Part shown: one piece after another, positions 44,535 through 54,488 of the stretch
Layout of the letters: each line of letters opens with the position of its first letter
How positions within the stretch are numbered: position 1 is the first letter of the stretch
Assembly: GCF_029962485.1 (NCBI RefSeq)
Contig: NZ_CP073637.1
Span: 2,294,001 to 2,358,000, forward strand
From: Burkholderia cepacia
Lineage (GTDB): Bacteria > Pseudomonadota > Gammaproteobacteria > Burkholderiales > Burkholderiaceae
Length of the DNA stretch: 64,000 nt
Reading direction: 5' to 3'
Notes under the pieces: generated by a model
What the model saw: the letters and a program-made list of their open reading frames with translations, nothing else
The model's database searches: none
What the model was told of the DNA's origin: nothing
Program-made: the position numbers and the translations under genes

Positions 44535-46157
44535 ATGTTACGGCTAAGCGAAATTAAACTCCCCCTTGACCACCCCGAGAGCGCACTCGAGGCCGCCGTT
44601 CGCGCGCGCCTCGCCGAGCTTGGCGTGGCGGCGGACGAGCTCCTCCGTTACACCGTGTTCCGCCGCGCGCACGATGCGCGCAAGCGTTCGGACATCAAGC
44701 TCACGTACATCGTCGATCTCGAGGTCAAGGACGAAGCGGCCGCGCTCAAGCGCATGGCCGGCAAGCCGCATTGCGGCAAGACGCCCGACATGGCGTACCA
44801 CTTCGTCACGAAGGCGCCCGAGCGCGCCGATTTCCTGCGCCCGGTCGTCATCGGCATGGGGCCGTGCGGCCTGTTTGCTGGCCTGATCCTCGCGCAGATG
44901 GGCTTCCGTCCCATCATCCTCGAACGCGGCAAGGCCGTGCGCGAGCGCACCAAGGACACCTTCGGCCTGTGGCGCAAGAGCGTGCTCAACCCCGAATCCA
45001 ACGTGCAGTTCGGCGAAGGCGGCGCCGGGACCTTTTCCGACGGCAAGCTGTACAGCCAGATCAAGGATCCCCATCACTATGGCCGCAAGGTGCTGGACGA
45101 GTTCGTCAAGGCCGGCGCACCGGAAGACATCCTGTATCTGAGCCGGCCGCACATCGGCACGTTCCGCCTCGTGAGCATGGTGGAAAAAATGCGCGCGTCC
45201 ATCCACGAACTCGGTGGCGAAGTGCGCTTCGAAACCCGGGTCGACGACATCGACATCGATCAGGGCAAGGTGCGCGCGCTCAAGCTGTCGAACGGCGAAA
45301 CGCTCCCGTGCGACCACGTAGTGCTGGCCGTGGGCCACAGCGCGCGCGACACGTTCCAGATGCTGCACGACCGCGGTGTCTATATCGAAGCCAAGCCGTT
45401 CTCGCTGGGGTTTCGCATCGAACACCCGCAGGGGTTGATCGACCGCAGCCGTTTCGGCAAGTTTGCGGGCCACAAGCAGCTCGGCGCGGCCGACTACAAG
45501 GTGGTTCACCACGCCAATAACGGCCGGGCCGTCTACAGCTTCTGCATGTGTCCGGGCGGCACGGTGGTCGCGGCGACCTCCGAGCCGGGGCGTGTCGTGA
45601 CCAACGGGATGAGCCAGTATTCGCGCGCCGAGCGCAACGCGAATGCCGGCATCGTCGTCGGCATCACGCCGGACGACTATCCCGGCGGCCCGCTGGCAGG
45701 CATCGCGTTCCAGCGCAAATGGGAAGAACGCGCGTTCGAACTCGGTGGCGGCGATTACCGCGCGCCGGGCCAGTTGGTCGGCGATTTCATCGCAGGCCGG
45801 CCGTCGACGTCGCTGGGTTCCGTGGCCCCGTCGTACAAGCCTGGCGTGAATCCGACCGACCTCAGCACCGCGCTGCCGGACTACGTGATCGAAGCCATCC
45901 GCGAAGCGTTGCCCGAGATCGACAAGAAGATCGCCGGCTTCGCGATGCACGATGCGGTGCTGACCGGCGTGGAGACGCGCACGTCGTCGCCGATCCGGAT
46001 TCGACGCAAGGATGACTACCAGAGCATGAACGTGGACGGCCTGTATCCCGCCGGCGAAGGCGCCGGCTATGCGGGCGGCATCTATTCGGCCGCCATCGAC
46101 GGTATCGAAGTCGCGCAGGCGGTCGCACTCAGCATGACGTCGGGGCACACGTCCTGA
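44535..46157 (+). CDS. NAD(P)/FAD-dependent oxidoreductase
   Basis: The product is 540 aa from the ATG at 44535 (MLRLSEIKLPLDHPESALEA). The N-terminal 100 residues form a small domain (RYTVFRRAHDARKRSDIKLT). Next is the FAD-binding Rossmann motif VVIGMGPCGLFAGLILAQMG, then QFGEGGAGTFSDGKLYSQIK, and near the end GLYPAGEGAGYAGGI. This layout is that of the large uncharacterised 'FAD-dependent dehydrogenase' family. The substrate is unknown. The protein looks cytoplasmic. Confidence 0.85.
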   Translation: MLRLSEIKLPLDHPESALEAAVRARLAELGVAADELLRYTVFRRAHDARKRSDIKLTYIVDLEVKDEAAALKRMAGKPHCGKTPDMAYHFVTKAPERADFLRPVVIGMGPCGLFAGLILAQMGFRPIILERGKAVRERTKDTFGLWRKSVLNPESNVQFGEGGAGTFSDGKLYSQIKDPHHYGRKVLDEFVKAGAPEDILYLSRPHIGTFRLVSMVEKMRASIHELGGEVRFETRVDDIDIDQGKVRALKLSNGETLPCDHVVLAVGHSARDTFQMLHDRGVYIEAKPFSLGFRIEHPQGLIDRSRFGKFAGHKQLGAADYKVVHHANNGRAVYSFCMCPGGTVVAATSEPGRVVTNGMSQYSRAERNANAGIVVGITPDDYPGGPLAGIAFQRKWEERAFELGGGDYRAPGQLVGDFIAGRPSTSLGSVAPSYKPGVNPTDLSTALPDYVIEAIREALPEIDKKIAGFAMHDAVLTGVETRTSSPIRIRRKDDYQSMNVDGLYPAGEGAGYAGGIYSAAIDGIEVAQAVALSMTSGHTS

Positions 46158-46167
46158 CAAGCCGGAC

Positions 46168-46211
46168 AAAGCCGGCGTGCGAAGGTCCGTGACCCGAGTA
46201 CGCCGGCTTTT
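46168..46211. terminator. terminator after FAD oxidoreductase
   Basis: AAAGCCGGCGT / ACGCCGGCTTT is an 11-bp perfect stem with a 21-base loop, ending in TTTT on the plus strand. It lies 10 bases past the stop. Confidence 0.65.
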
Positions 46212-46274
46212 GCATGTCCGCCGCGCCAGTGTGCTTCATCGGCGCGCAGCCATCGCGCGCTTTCGGCACTCCCG

Positions 46275-46970
46275 TCAAAACACGCCGGGAATCAACCGGT
46301 ACCGAACCTTCGTCTTGTACGCACGATAATCGGCGTCTTCCGACAGCACCCGCTCTTCCATACTGATTCGCCCAATCTGCAACAGCATCCAGATGCCGAT
46401 CGTGAGCAGGTTTCGCGTACTGAAGTTTGCAAGCAGGAAACCGATTTCGGACAACAGATAACCGGCATAGATCGGGTGGCGCATGAACCGGTACGCACCG
46501 GTTGACACGACGCCGCGATTCGCCGGCAGCAAACCGAACGAGCGCCCGAGCGACAGTTTCGCGAACAGTTGCCACGCAATCCCGCATATTTGCCAGGCGC
46601 CCCCCGCCCACTCCGGAATCAGTTGTGTGCTGGCAGTCAGCTGATAGGTCAGGCAGTAAAACGAACCACCCAGAGAGAAGCACACCGCGACGGGATGCCA
46701 GTCACGCCGTGTCGGCAATTTGGCAAAAGCCGACATGCCGACGGTCAATACCGCGGATACCAGCAGCAGGATCAGCGTGATCCGGCTCGGGTCCGCTCGC
46801 CACGACATGTAAATCAAATAAGCAAATACGCCTAGCACGGTCACCGACGCCACGCGAGCACAAAGCTCGATCAGATTGATCCGCTCCGACTCATGCGCAA
46901 CCGCTGTAACGTGCGGCACCAGCGTACTTTGCGCGCACGCGCCCCCCGCATCCTGTATGGCCTGCTTCAT
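46275..46970 (-). CDS. isoprenylcysteine carboxyl methyltransferase-like membrane protein
   Basis: The product is 231 aa with about five membrane helices. The C-terminal part carries GAYRFMRHPIYAGYLLSEIG and MEERVLSEDADYRAYKTKVRYRLIPGVF, the SAM-binding HPxY and E-rich region of the ICMT/phospholipid methyltransferase superfamily. The natural substrate in bacteria is unknown. The gene marks the start of an AT-richer accessory strip; its upstream region is notably AT-rich. Confidence 0.75.
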   Translation of the reverse strand: MKQAIQDAGGACAQSTLVPHVTAVAHESERINLIELCARVASVTVLGVFAYLIYMSWRADPSRITLILLLVSAVLTVGMSAFAKLPTRRDWHPVAVCFSLGGSFYCLTYQLTASTQLIPEWAGGAWQICGIAWQLFAKLSLGRSFGLLPANRGVVSTGAYRFMRHPIYAGYLLSEIGFLLANFSTRNLLTIGIWMLLQIGRISMEERVLSEDADYRAYKTKVRYRLIPGVF

Positions 46971-47480
46971 GTTTGTGCCCCGAACTTACTGCGTTTTTAT
47001 ATATATTGCCGTTTCAGACTAGCACGCTCCCACCACTGAAACTTGCTTAAGTTTCAGTTTTGCGAGGTTGATTGGTGTAAGTCCCGAGAGCATCGGCAAA
47101 TATAAGGACCGTGTAACCGGATTACGCGGCCTGCCAAACGTTTCACAGTTCGCAGCGCTGTTCAGACGGACGAAATCGTCTGCGGTAATGGGCGGCTTGT
47201 ATCCCTGGCTAAAAAAGGGCCGAATGAAAGCCGCAGACCTGGCGGCCATGATCGATACCGAACGACGGCGCTGCTCGGCGAGGTTCGAAGCGGCAACGCG
47301 CCGTCCAACGTCCAAACACACGTTCTGATATGCGGGGCGCCGTCAGCACGCAAGGGTTACGACTGAACGGCACGGAACTCATCGAAATCACGATCCGGTC
47401 AAGTCAATGCTTCGGAGATGCCAGTCGCATAAGTCAAAGACCCTCACGGAGTACGAATTGCCCATGAATCGACTGGAAAC
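46971..47480. other. AT-rich accessory stretch with hairpin and weak ORF
   Basis: A perfect 9-bp inverted repeat CTGAAACTT / AAGTTTCAG with a 4-base loop lies at 47036-47057, followed by TTTTGCG. A plus-strand frame from TTG 47068 to 47328 (86 aa, with ALFRRTKSSAVMGGLYPWLK and ADLAAMIDTERRR) may be a decayed or unusual small gene. It has only a weak GAGG-like ribosome site and no ATG start. Nothing else is convincing. Confidence 0.35.
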
Positions 47481-47795
47481 GTGGTGGATATAGGCGAATT
47501 TGCCCGACTGTCGGCGAGCATACTTGGGAACTCAATGACCATACCGGACACGGCCATGGCTTCCTCAAACATGCAAGCGATCGTGTGCGGCAAGACTATC
47601 CAGGTTGTCTTGATGGCTGATGCCGGAACGGCCAGTATTTTCGTCGTGGACAATGACGACGGTTCCCATCAGTCAAAAATCGTAAGCGTTCGCCAGTACA
47701 TTGATGCTGGCATGGCTGACGAGGGTGTTGCCCGTCACGTACTCGATGTTGTCGTGGCGGCGATTGAGCGGCGCGGTCAGCGCTGGGCGCACTGA
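47481..47795 (+). CDS. hypothetical protein (104 aa)
   Basis: The frame begins at GTG 47481 and could instead start at GTG 47484 or ATG 47535. The product (VDIGEFARLSASILGNSMTI, ending VLDVVVAAIERRGQRWAH) mixes strands and helices, and codon use is less GC-biased than in neighbours. No family recognised. It looks like accessory DNA. Confidence 0.4.
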   Translation: MVDIGEFARLSASILGNSMTIPDTAMASSNMQAIVCGKTIQVVLMADAGTASIFVVDNDDGSHQSKIVSVRQYIDAGMADEGVARHVLDVVVAAIERRGQRWAH

Positions 47796-47847
47796 ACGTC
47801 AGCTTGCCCGTTCGTCGAACCGTACAAGACTCGCCCGCACATTGACG

Positions 47848-48165
47848 TCAGAGTGTCGTCAACAATCGCAATTGATGCTCGGTTTCAGTTCCCTTAACCA
47901 GCGCATAGCACCGCGTCTCCCGTCGCTCGATCACTGACAGGCCTTCTGTATCGGAGAAGGTGTTCCATATGACGCCGTCAATACTTGCAAATTCGCCGTG
48001 AGTTCGCGCAAAGGCACGCAACAGCGGACTTGCTTCACGACGAAGAACGACACGGTCTGCATTTAGCACATAGGTCGACCAGCCACCGCGGAGGACCAGG
48101 TAATAGGGTATCGAACGGTGGTCAATTTTCATGAGCAGAGCTGCTTCTTCCATTGTCATCGCCAC
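47848..48165 (-). CDS. hypothetical protein (105 aa)
   Basis: The product begins MAMTMEEAALLMKIDHRSIP with a central FARTHGEFASIDGVIWNTFS. It looks like a small soluble alpha/beta protein. A second ATG lies three codons in. No family recognised; probably part of the accessory strip. Confidence 0.45.
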   Translation of the reverse strand: MAMTMEEAALLMKIDHRSIPYYLVLRGGWSTYVLNADRVVLRREASPLLRAFARTHGEFASIDGVIWNTFSDTEGLSVIERRETRCYALVKGTETEHQLRLLTTL

Positions 48166-48375
48166 GAGGTCTAACCGTTCGCCTTGCCGATGACGTTATT
48201 GACTCGAGTGGTGCGCGACCACGGCGGGTTGGTGAAGCTGGCCGGTTTCGATGCGCGCGATGATCCGATTGCGTATGCGACGCAATGGACGGAACGATGG
48301 CTGGCCGCTCAACTTGGCTGCAGGCAAAAGGGAGGCGGCGCTACTGTGCCTTGAGCTTCGGGCATCGTGGATACG

Positions 48376-48693
48376 TTACCGCCTGGGGTGCTTCATTTCC
48401 TCGGCCTCCATCGCGGCGAGTCGTTCTTCACTTGCGGATACAGATTCCATGGCTTCGTCGATCGAAGCCAATGCATATTCGCAGGCCAGTTTCGATTCTT
48501 CAACGGTAGCATCTGGCTGGTCGTCGTCGCTTGGCGGAGGGGAAAGCATGTCTCCGAGCATCATCGCCAGCTCGGGGGTGTCCCATTGTTCGCCCTTCTG
48601 CACCTTCTTCTTTATATAGTGCCGGATTTCCGCGTCTTGCTCGGGCGAAAGTGGAAGGTGCCGAAACGTGTTGCTTGGGTTAGCGTCAATCAT
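48376..48693 (-). CDS. hypothetical acidic helical protein (105 aa)
   Basis: A good ribosome site (CGGAGCAACATC) precedes the ATG at 48693. The product begins MIDANPSNTFRHLPLSPEQD, has KKKVQKGEQWDTPELAMMLG in the middle and ends in an acidic coiled region. No family recognised. Plus-strand frames overlapping it are shadows. Confidence 0.5.
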   Translation of the reverse strand: MIDANPSNTFRHLPLSPEQDAEIRHYIKKKVQKGEQWDTPELAMMLGDMLSPPPSDDDQPDATVEESKLACEYALASIDEAMESVSASEERLAAMEAEEMKHPRR

Positions 48694-48781
48694 GATGTTG
48701 CTCCGAAGTTCAAATGCCCCCTTGGACTGTCCATGCTACGCGCATGCCCCCGGAAAGCGATGAGGGTGAAGGAGCAAGTTG

Positions 48782-49018
48782 CTATTTTCGGCAGCGCGAA
48801 TCCTGAATGCGTTCGAGGCGGGCCCAAAGCTCGTCCACTTGGAGCGTCAGGACCTTGTCTCGCCTAGATTGCGTGCGGAGCTTGTTGAGCTTGACTCTCC
48901 AGTACGCCGGATCGTTCACCGACGATCGGTTGATGAAGGCGTGTTGCGCTTGCTCAAGCAGCCCGATCGATCGTCTGATCTGGGCCAACTCGCGTTCCGC
49001 GTCGCAGTACCAGCTCAT
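48782..49018 (-). CDS. hypothetical helical protein (78 aa)
   Basis: An AAGG-type ribosome site precedes the ATG at 49018. The product begins MSWYCDAERELAQIRRSIGL and is charged and helical throughout, ending RLERIQDSRCRK. Function unknown. Confidence 0.45.
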   Translation of the reverse strand: MSWYCDAERELAQIRRSIGLLEQAQHAFINRSSVNDPAYWRVKLNKLRTQSRRDKVLTLQVDELWARLERIQDSRCRK

Positions 49019-49212
49019 GCTTGTCGCCTTCTGATTATGATTTTAATCCCGACTTGCCGGACGGCGCGACGGGCCGACTGATCATCAGTCTCGCCGCTGC
49101 GAGGCGGCCGGCCAGCATGCCAAGCACATCGTCCGGCCGCCATACCTCGTGCCGGGGACCGAGATGGCGACGCCAGAGGGCCCCTCGGCCGGCACGTTGT
49201 GCACGATGTTCT

Positions 49213-49425
49213 CTAGTACATTTTGCGGGGCGGCAGCATGCGCTTCGCCCGTAGGCGCTGCCTGGAGACGGCACTGGCTTTTTTCCGCTTGCGCTCCGTC
49301 GTGGGCTTTTCGTAGCTGGTGCGACTGCGCAACTCCCGAATCAACCCGGTCTTCTCGATACTGCGCCGGAATCGCCGCAGCGCGACATCGATTGGTTCGT
49401 TGATCTTCAGCGTGACGGTTGTCAT
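49213..49425 (-). CDS. rpsU: 30S ribosomal protein S21 paralogue
   Basis: The product is 70 aa: [20 protein letters not shown], then [30 protein letters not shown] and a basic tail. This is the standard bacterial S21 pattern, full length. CAGGAGTTAC is a strong ribosome site. S21 sits near the platform of the 30S subunit and affects initiation. The copy lies alone in an accessory strip, so it is probably an additional paralogue and not the housekeeping gene. Whether another copy exists cannot be seen here. Confidence 0.92.
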   Translation of the reverse strand: MTTVTLKINEPIDVALRRFRRSIEKTGLIRELRSRTSYEKPTTERKRKKASAVSRQRLRAKRMLPPRKMY

Positions 49426-49458
49426 GTAACTCCTGTTTAAAAACGTTTGACGGGAAAA

Positions 49459-49668
49459 CTAGCCGAGCCGCGTCATGACGGTGCTCGCTATCTCGTCAGA
49501 TTCGAACTCCGAATACCCGGCGCCAATTGAAAATGCGCGCACAGCCGCAAACATCTGCAGCTCTTGTTGATGGCACAGCGCAGAATTGGTCATTCCAGCG
49601 GGCAGGACTGCGTCGCTCCGAGTGACCTTGCTCCGTCTGATCAGATCAAGAAGTTCGTCGACGATCAT
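49459..49668 (-). CDS. hypothetical protein (69 aa)
   Basis: GGGAGGACGAA is a very good ribosome site for the ATG at 49668. The product begins MIVDELLDLIRRSKVTRSDA and has FAAVRAFSIGAGYSEFESDE near the end. It lies 33 bases upstream of the S21 gene on the same strand, so they may be co-transcribed. No family recognised. Confidence 0.55.
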   Translation of the reverse strand: MIVDELLDLIRRSKVTRSDAVLPAGMTNSALCHQQELQMFAAVRAFSIGAGYSEFESDEIASTVMTRLG

Positions 49669-49715
49669 TTCGTCCTCCCAATTGCTGGCAAGTCACGTTG
49701 CCATGGCGAGTCGCG

Positions 49716-50000
49716 TTAGAGGGCGTTCAAGAAGAAGCCCTGCTTTTCGCGATTGTTGTCGATGACGCTCTCGGCGTAGCGCACCGACGCACGACGTGCG
49801 TCACCGGCGGTATCGAACGGGCCGTCATCGAGAAGCCTGAACGTCTGGCTCTGTGTCAGCGTGTCGGCTGTGCCGCGAAGGCAGATCTTGACCGCTGCAT
49901 CGAAGCCGGCATCGTAGTTATGCGGGCTGCCATCCAACGCAGGCACGTGCGGGTAAATCAGTGGATAGATCTCGAATCCACGGTAGATATGCATGCTCAT
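49716..50000 (-). CDS. hypothetical protein (94 aa)
   Basis: CAGGAGTTCACT precedes the ATG at 50000. The product begins MSMHIYRGFEIYPLIYPHVP and continues with GFDAAVKICLRGTADTLTQS and RRASVRYAESVIDNNREKQG. It is a small soluble alpha/beta protein of a type seen in Burkholderia accessory DNA, function unknown. It heads a minus-strand series with the genes at 49459 and 49213. Confidence 0.55.
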   Translation of the reverse strand: MSMHIYRGFEIYPLIYPHVPALDGSPHNYDAGFDAAVKICLRGTADTLTQSQTFRLLDDGPFDTAGDARRASVRYAESVIDNNREKQGFFLNAL

Positions 50001-50581
50001 AGTGAACTCCTGGCGATCGATTGCGGCGACTCGCAAGGACGAGCGTATGCAGCCAGCATCGCCTGATGCATGGCGCGACGGGTCAGGGTGAAAGGGACAA
50101 ACGTTGCGAGCGAGGAAATGCGCGACGCAACACGGTGGCAGGTGGAGGGCGAGCGGTCAAACAGCAAACGGGTGCTCGAACGAAACCATCATACGCGCTT
50201 CGTCGATCGGGCGTCCATCTTATTTCGACCGCGACGAGGCGGTTGACGAAGTGCCTCGCAGCACCGCGCCTACGGCACACCATATGTCGTTGCGCCCACG
50301 TTCATCGAGACGCTTTCGACGTGGCTAGTCGACCGGATGACGGCCGCGCCGATTGCAGCCGACGCACTGAACATGCCGATCGCCGTCGTCAATGAACGTT
50401 AAGCACGCGCTCGCCCTGCTTTGGGTTGCTGACAATCCATCCGGCCAGGTCAAGCGTCGGATCGAGGTTGCCAGCGGCCGGCCGCGATCTCCGACAACTG
50501 GCCGGATGGCGAACTTCGAGCAGTCCCGGTCGGGCCACTGGTAAACTCGGGCAACCCAAGCAACAACTTCATGCCTGACCT
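50001..50581. other. non-coding or decayed region before mutS
   Basis: No intact gene is supported. A frame ending at 50401 (YVVAPTFIETLSTWLVDRMT, then AAPIAADALNMPIAVVNER) looks like the tail of a decayed coding sequence without a start. The 3' part should contain the mutS promoter. Confidence 0.4.
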
Positions 50582-53239
50582 ATGACCACGCTGTCGCCCG
50601 ACGCCTTCGCCGGCCACACTCCGATGATGCAGCAGTACCTGCGCATCAAGGCCGACCATCCCGACACGCTTGTCTTCTACCGGATGGGCGACTTCTACGA
50701 GCTGTTCTTCGAAGATGCGGAAAAAGCCGCACGCCTGCTCGACCTGACCCTCACGCAGCGCGGCGCGACGGCCGGCACGCCGATCAAGATGGCCGGCGTG
50801 CCGCATCACGCGGTCGAACAGTACCTGGCGAAGCTTGTGAAGATGGGCGAATCGGTCGCGATCTGCGAACAGATCGGCGATCCCGCCACGTCGAAGGGGC
50901 CCGTCGAGCGCAAGGTCGTGCGCGTCGTCACGCCCGGCACGCTGACCGATGCCGCGCTGCTGTCCGACAAGAACGACGTGTACCTGCTCGCGATGTGCAC
51001 GGGCCACAACAAGCGCGGCGTCGCGGTCAATGTCGGCCTCGCGTGGCTGAACCTCGCGAGCGGCGCACTGCGGCTCGCCGAAATCGAACCCGATCAGCTC
51101 GCAGCTGCGCTCGAACGCATCCGGCCGGCCGAAATCCTGACGCCGGACGGCGCGACCGACGCCGTGCCCGCAGGCGCGGGCGCAAGCAAGCGCGTACCGG
51201 CCTGGCACTTCGACATCGCATCGGGCACGCAGCGCCTGTGCGACCAGCTCGACGTCGCGAGTCTCGACGGATTCGGCGCGCACTCGTTGACGAGCGCATG
51301 CGGCGCGGCCGGCGCGTTGCTGCTCTATGCAGCGGCGACGCAGGGCCAGCAGCTGCGGCACGTGCGCAGCCTGAAGGTGGAGAACGAAACCGAATACATC
51401 GGGCTCGATCCGGCCACGCGCCGCAACCTCGAACTGACCGAGACGCTGCGCGGCACCGAATCGCCGACGCTGTATTCGTTGCTCGACACCTGCTGCACGA
51501 CGATGGGCAGCCGCCTGCTGCGTCATTGGCTGCATCACCCGCCGCGCGCGTCGGTTGCCGCGCAATCGCGCCAGCAGGCCATCGGCGCGCTGCTCGATGC
51601 GCCGGCGAACGCGAGCCTCGATGCGCTGCGCAGCGCGCTGCGCCAGATCGCCGACGTCGAACGGATCACCGGGCGTCTCGCGCTGCTGTCCGCGCGCCCG
51701 CGCGACCTGTCGAGCCTGCGTGACACGTTCGCCGCGCTGCCGGCGCTGCGCGAGCGCATCAGCGCGATCGTCGCGAATGCCGATGCGCTCACGCGCGTCG
51801 ATGCGGCACTCGCGCCGCCCGCCGAATGCCTCGACCTGCTGACCAGCTCGATTGCGCCCGAGCCGGCCGCGATGGTGCGCGACGGCGGCGTGATCGCGCG
51901 CGGCTACGATGCCGAACTCGACGAACTGCGCGACATCTCGGAGAACTGCGGGCAGTTCCTGATCGATCTCGAAGCACGCGAACGCACGCGCACCGGCATC
52001 GCGAACCTGCGCGTCGAATACAACAAGGTGCACGGCTTCTACATCGAAGTCACGCGCGGCCAGACGGACAAGGTGCCCGACGACTACCGCCGCCGTCAGA
52101 CGCTGAAGAACGCCGAGCGCTACATCACGCCCGAACTGAAGACCTTCGAGGACAAGGCGCTTTCCGCGCAGGAACGTGCGCTCGCGCGCGAGCGCGCGCT
52201 ATACGACTCGGTGCTGCAGGCGCTGCTGCCGTTCATCCCCGAGTGCCAGCGCGTCGCGTCGGCACTCGCCGAGCTCGACCTGCTCGCCGCCTTCGCCGAA
52301 CGCGCGCGCGCACTCGACTGGGTCGCACCGACCTTCACCGACGAGATCGGCATCGACATCGAACAGGGCCGCCACCCGGTCGTCGAAGCGCAGGTCGAGC
52401 AGTTCATCGCGAACGACTGTCGGTTCGGCACCGAGCGCAAGCTGCTGCTGATCACCGGTCCGAACATGGGCGGCAAGTCGACGTTCATGCGGCAGACCGC
52501 GCTGATCGCGCTGATGGCTTACGTCGGCAGCTACGTGCCGGCGAAGTCGGCGTGCTTCGGTCCGATCGACCGGATCTTCACGCGCATCGGCGCAGCCGAC
52601 GATCTCGCGGGCGGCCGCTCGACGTTCATGGTCGAGATGACCGAGGCCGCGGCGATCCTCAACGACGCGACGCCGCAAAGCCTCGTACTGATGGACGAGA
52701 TCGGCCGCGGCACGTCGACGTTCGACGGCCTCGCACTCGCGTGGGCGATCGCGCGCCACCTGCTCGCACACAACGCGTGCTACACGCTGTTCGCGACGCA
52801 CTACTTCGAGCTGACGCAGTTGCCAGCGGAATTCCCGCAGGCGGCCAACGTCCACCTGTCGGCCGTCGAACACGGCCACGGCATCGTGTTCCTGCACGCG
52901 GTCAACGAAGGACCGGCGAACCAGAGCTACGGCCTGCAGGTCGCGCAACTCGCCGGCGTCCCGGCACCGGTGATCCGTGCCGCGCGCAAGCACCTCGCCT
53001 ATCTCGAACAGCAGTCGGCATCGCAGCACACGCCGCAACTCGACCTGTTCAGCGCACCGCAGGCGATCGTCGACGATCTCGAATGCGCAGATGCACCGGC
53101 CCGACCCGACGCACCGCATCCGGCGCTCGACAAGCTGCGGGACATCGATCCTGACGATCTCAAGCCGCGCGAGGCGCTCGATCTGCTGTACGAACTGCGC
53201 ACGCTGGTCCGGTCGCACGATGCCGACGGGCACGCGTAA
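50582..53239 (+). CDS. mutS: DNA mismatch repair protein MutS
   Basis: The product is 885 aa. The mismatch-reading Phe-x-Glu motif is [12 protein letters not shown] near residue 35. The ATPase has Walker [10 protein letters not shown] (about residue 630) and Walker [17 protein letters not shown], followed by the ATHYFELT switch. It recognises base mismatches and recruits MutL. A leading TATG context and start [20 protein letters not shown] fit. Its 3' end overlaps the next gene by 20 bases. Confidence 0.97.
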   Translation: MTTLSPDAFAGHTPMMQQYLRIKADHPDTLVFYRMGDFYELFFEDAEKAARLLDLTLTQRGATAGTPIKMAGVPHHAVEQYLAKLVKMGESVAICEQIGDPATSKGPVERKVVRVVTPGTLTDAALLSDKNDVYLLAMCTGHNKRGVAVNVGLAWLNLASGALRLAEIEPDQLAAALERIRPAEILTPDGATDAVPAGAGASKRVPAWHFDIASGTQRLCDQLDVASLDGFGAHSLTSACGAAGALLLYAAATQGQQLRHVRSLKVENETEYIGLDPATRRNLELTETLRGTESPTLYSLLDTCCTTMGSRLLRHWLHHPPRASVAAQSRQQAIGALLDAPANASLDALRSALRQIADVERITGRLALLSARPRDLSSLRDTFAALPALRERISAIVANADALTRVDAALAPPAECLDLLTSSIAPEPAAMVRDGGVIARGYDAELDELRDISENCGQFLIDLEARERTRTGIANLRVEYNKVHGFYIEVTRGQTDKVPDDYRRRQTLKNAERYITPELKTFEDKALSAQERALARERALYDSVLQALLPFIPECQRVASALAELDLLAAFAERARALDWVAPTFTDEIGIDIEQGRHPVVEAQVEQFIANDCRFGTERKLLLITGPNMGGKSTFMRQTALIALMAYVGSYVPAKSACFGPIDRIFTRIGAADDLAGGRSTFMVEMTEAAAILNDATPQSLVLMDEIGRGTSTFDGLALAWAIARHLLAHNACYTLFATHYFELTQLPAEFPQAANVHLSAVEHGHGIVFLHAVNEGPANQSYGLQVAQLAGVPAPVIRAARKHLAYLEQQSASQHTPQLDLFSAPQAIVDDLECADAPARPDAPHPALDKLRDIDPDDLKPREALDLLYELRTLVRSHDADGHA

Positions 53240-54488
53240 GCGCGTCTCGCCGGGCCTGCCGGCCCGCGCAGCCGCCGCGCTCGTCGCGGCGTTACTTGCG
53301 CTCGCGCAGGCCGGTGCGCAGGCTGCACCGCCGAAGCGCACCACCGCGCCCTACTCGTTCGCGGTTGTGTCGGGCGTCATCAACGTCCCGGCGGACGAAC
53401 CCTCCGCCCAGCGGCTGCTCGATTCGATCGCGCGCGAGCGCAACCTCGCTTTCGTCGTCTATGCGGGCGATCTCAAGGGTTCGAAGGAAGCGTGCCGCGA
53501 TGCGCTGTATTCGCAGCGCGGCGCGATCCTGGATTCGGCGCGCGTGCCGCTCGTGTTCATTCCCGGCCACGACGACTGGCTGACGTGCAACACGGCAGCC
53601 GGCGGCGGCTACGATCCGGTCGAGCGGCTCGACTTCCTGCGGCAGACGCTGCTCGCCGACTCCGCGCTGCCCGATCCCGGCGGGCTGCAGATCACGCGGG
53701 AAAGCGAAGTCGCACGGTTCCGGCCGTATCGCGAGAATGCCCGCTGGATGCGCGACGACATCGTCTACGTCGCGCTCAACGCGCCGGCGCCGAACAATCA
53801 CTACCTGACGGCCGGCGGCCGCAACGGCGAATTCGAGGATCGCATCATCGCGAACGGTTTCTGGATCGACCACGCGGCCGAATACGCGAAGCGGCGCGAA
53901 GCGCGCGCGATCGTGGTGATTTTCGAAGGCGATCCGCAGTTCGAACGCTATGAACGCGCGGAACGCTTTGCGTGGCTGCGTTTCAACCGGCCGCGCGTAC
54001 GCGACGGCTTCCGTGAACTGAAACGAACGCTGGTGAAGGCTGCGGCGACGTTCCGTGGCCCGATCCTGGTGATGCACGCGAGTGGCGAACCGCTGAACGG
54101 CTTCCTGATCGACCGGCCGCTGCGTGCCGATGATGGTGAGCTGATAGGAAACGTGACGCGCGTCGCGATCGGACCGCGCCATCCGGCGAATCAGTGGGTC
54201 AAGGTGAGCGTGTCGCCGTCACGGCAGACAATCTTCAACGTGAGCCTGCAGGAGGTGCCGAAGAACCTGCCTGTGCCGCCCGCGCTGCCGCTCGTGCCGC
54301 ACGACGACGTACCGCTGCCACAGATGCCTGAAATCCCTGCGTTGCCGGCGTTGCCCGACTCGTCGTCGGTCGCGCCGCCGCTGCAGGGTGACGGCGCCGC
54401 CCCGGGCGGCGCGTCGTGGCCGGTGCCGCCCCCTGCATCGGGGCCGGCGCCCGGCCTGCCTGCTAGCTCAGTGCAGGGTACGCCCTGA
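53220..54488 (+). CDS. secreted metallophosphoesterase-like protein
   Basis: The product is 422 aa from the ATG at 53220. A Sec signal peptide ([20 protein letters not shown]...AQA) is followed by a region with [14 protein letters not shown] and [11 protein letters not shown], which fit the GDxxD/GNHD metal motifs of metallophosphoesterases in degraded form. The last 90 residues are a proline-rich tail ([20 protein letters not shown]). Activity is uncertain since His/Asn ligands are partly replaced. It starts inside mutS, suggesting co-transcription. Confidence 0.65.
   Translation: MPTGTRKRVSPGLPARAAAALVAALLALAQAGAQAAPPKRTTAPYSFAVVSGVINVPADEPSAQRLLDSIARERNLAFVVYAGDLKGSKEACRDALYSQRGAILDSARVPLVFIPGHDDWLTCNTAAGGGYDPVERLDFLRQTLLADSALPDPGGLQITRESEVARFRPYRENARWMRDDIVYVALNAPAPNNHYLTAGGRNGEFEDRIIANGFWIDHAAEYAKRREARAIVVIFEGDPQFERYERAERFAWLRFNRPRVRDGFRELKRTLVKAAATFRGPILVMHASGEPLNGFLIDRPLRADDGELIGNVTRVAIGPRHPANQWVKVSVSPSRQTIFNVSLQEVPKNLPVPPALPLVPHDDVPLPQMPEIPALPALPDSSSVAPPLQGDGAAPGGASWPVPPPASGPAPGLPASSVQGTP

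Noticed and set aside
48190..48354. 54-aa plus-strand frame (MTLLTRVVRDHGGLVKLAGF)
   Set aside because: Protein-like in part but no ribosome site and no family; left as possible relic only.
48251..48867. Plus-strand open frames opposite the 105-aa gene at 48376
   Set aside because: The minus-strand frame has a good ribosome site and a more protein-like composition; the plus frames look like shadows.
49698..50066. 122-aa plus-strand frame opposite the 94-aa gene
   Set aside because: The minus-strand gene has CAGGAG before its start and ordinary composition; the plus frame has neither.
50450..52033. Long minus-strand open frame opposite mutS
   Set aside because: Same Arg-rich antisense shadow; mutS on the plus strand is unmistakable.
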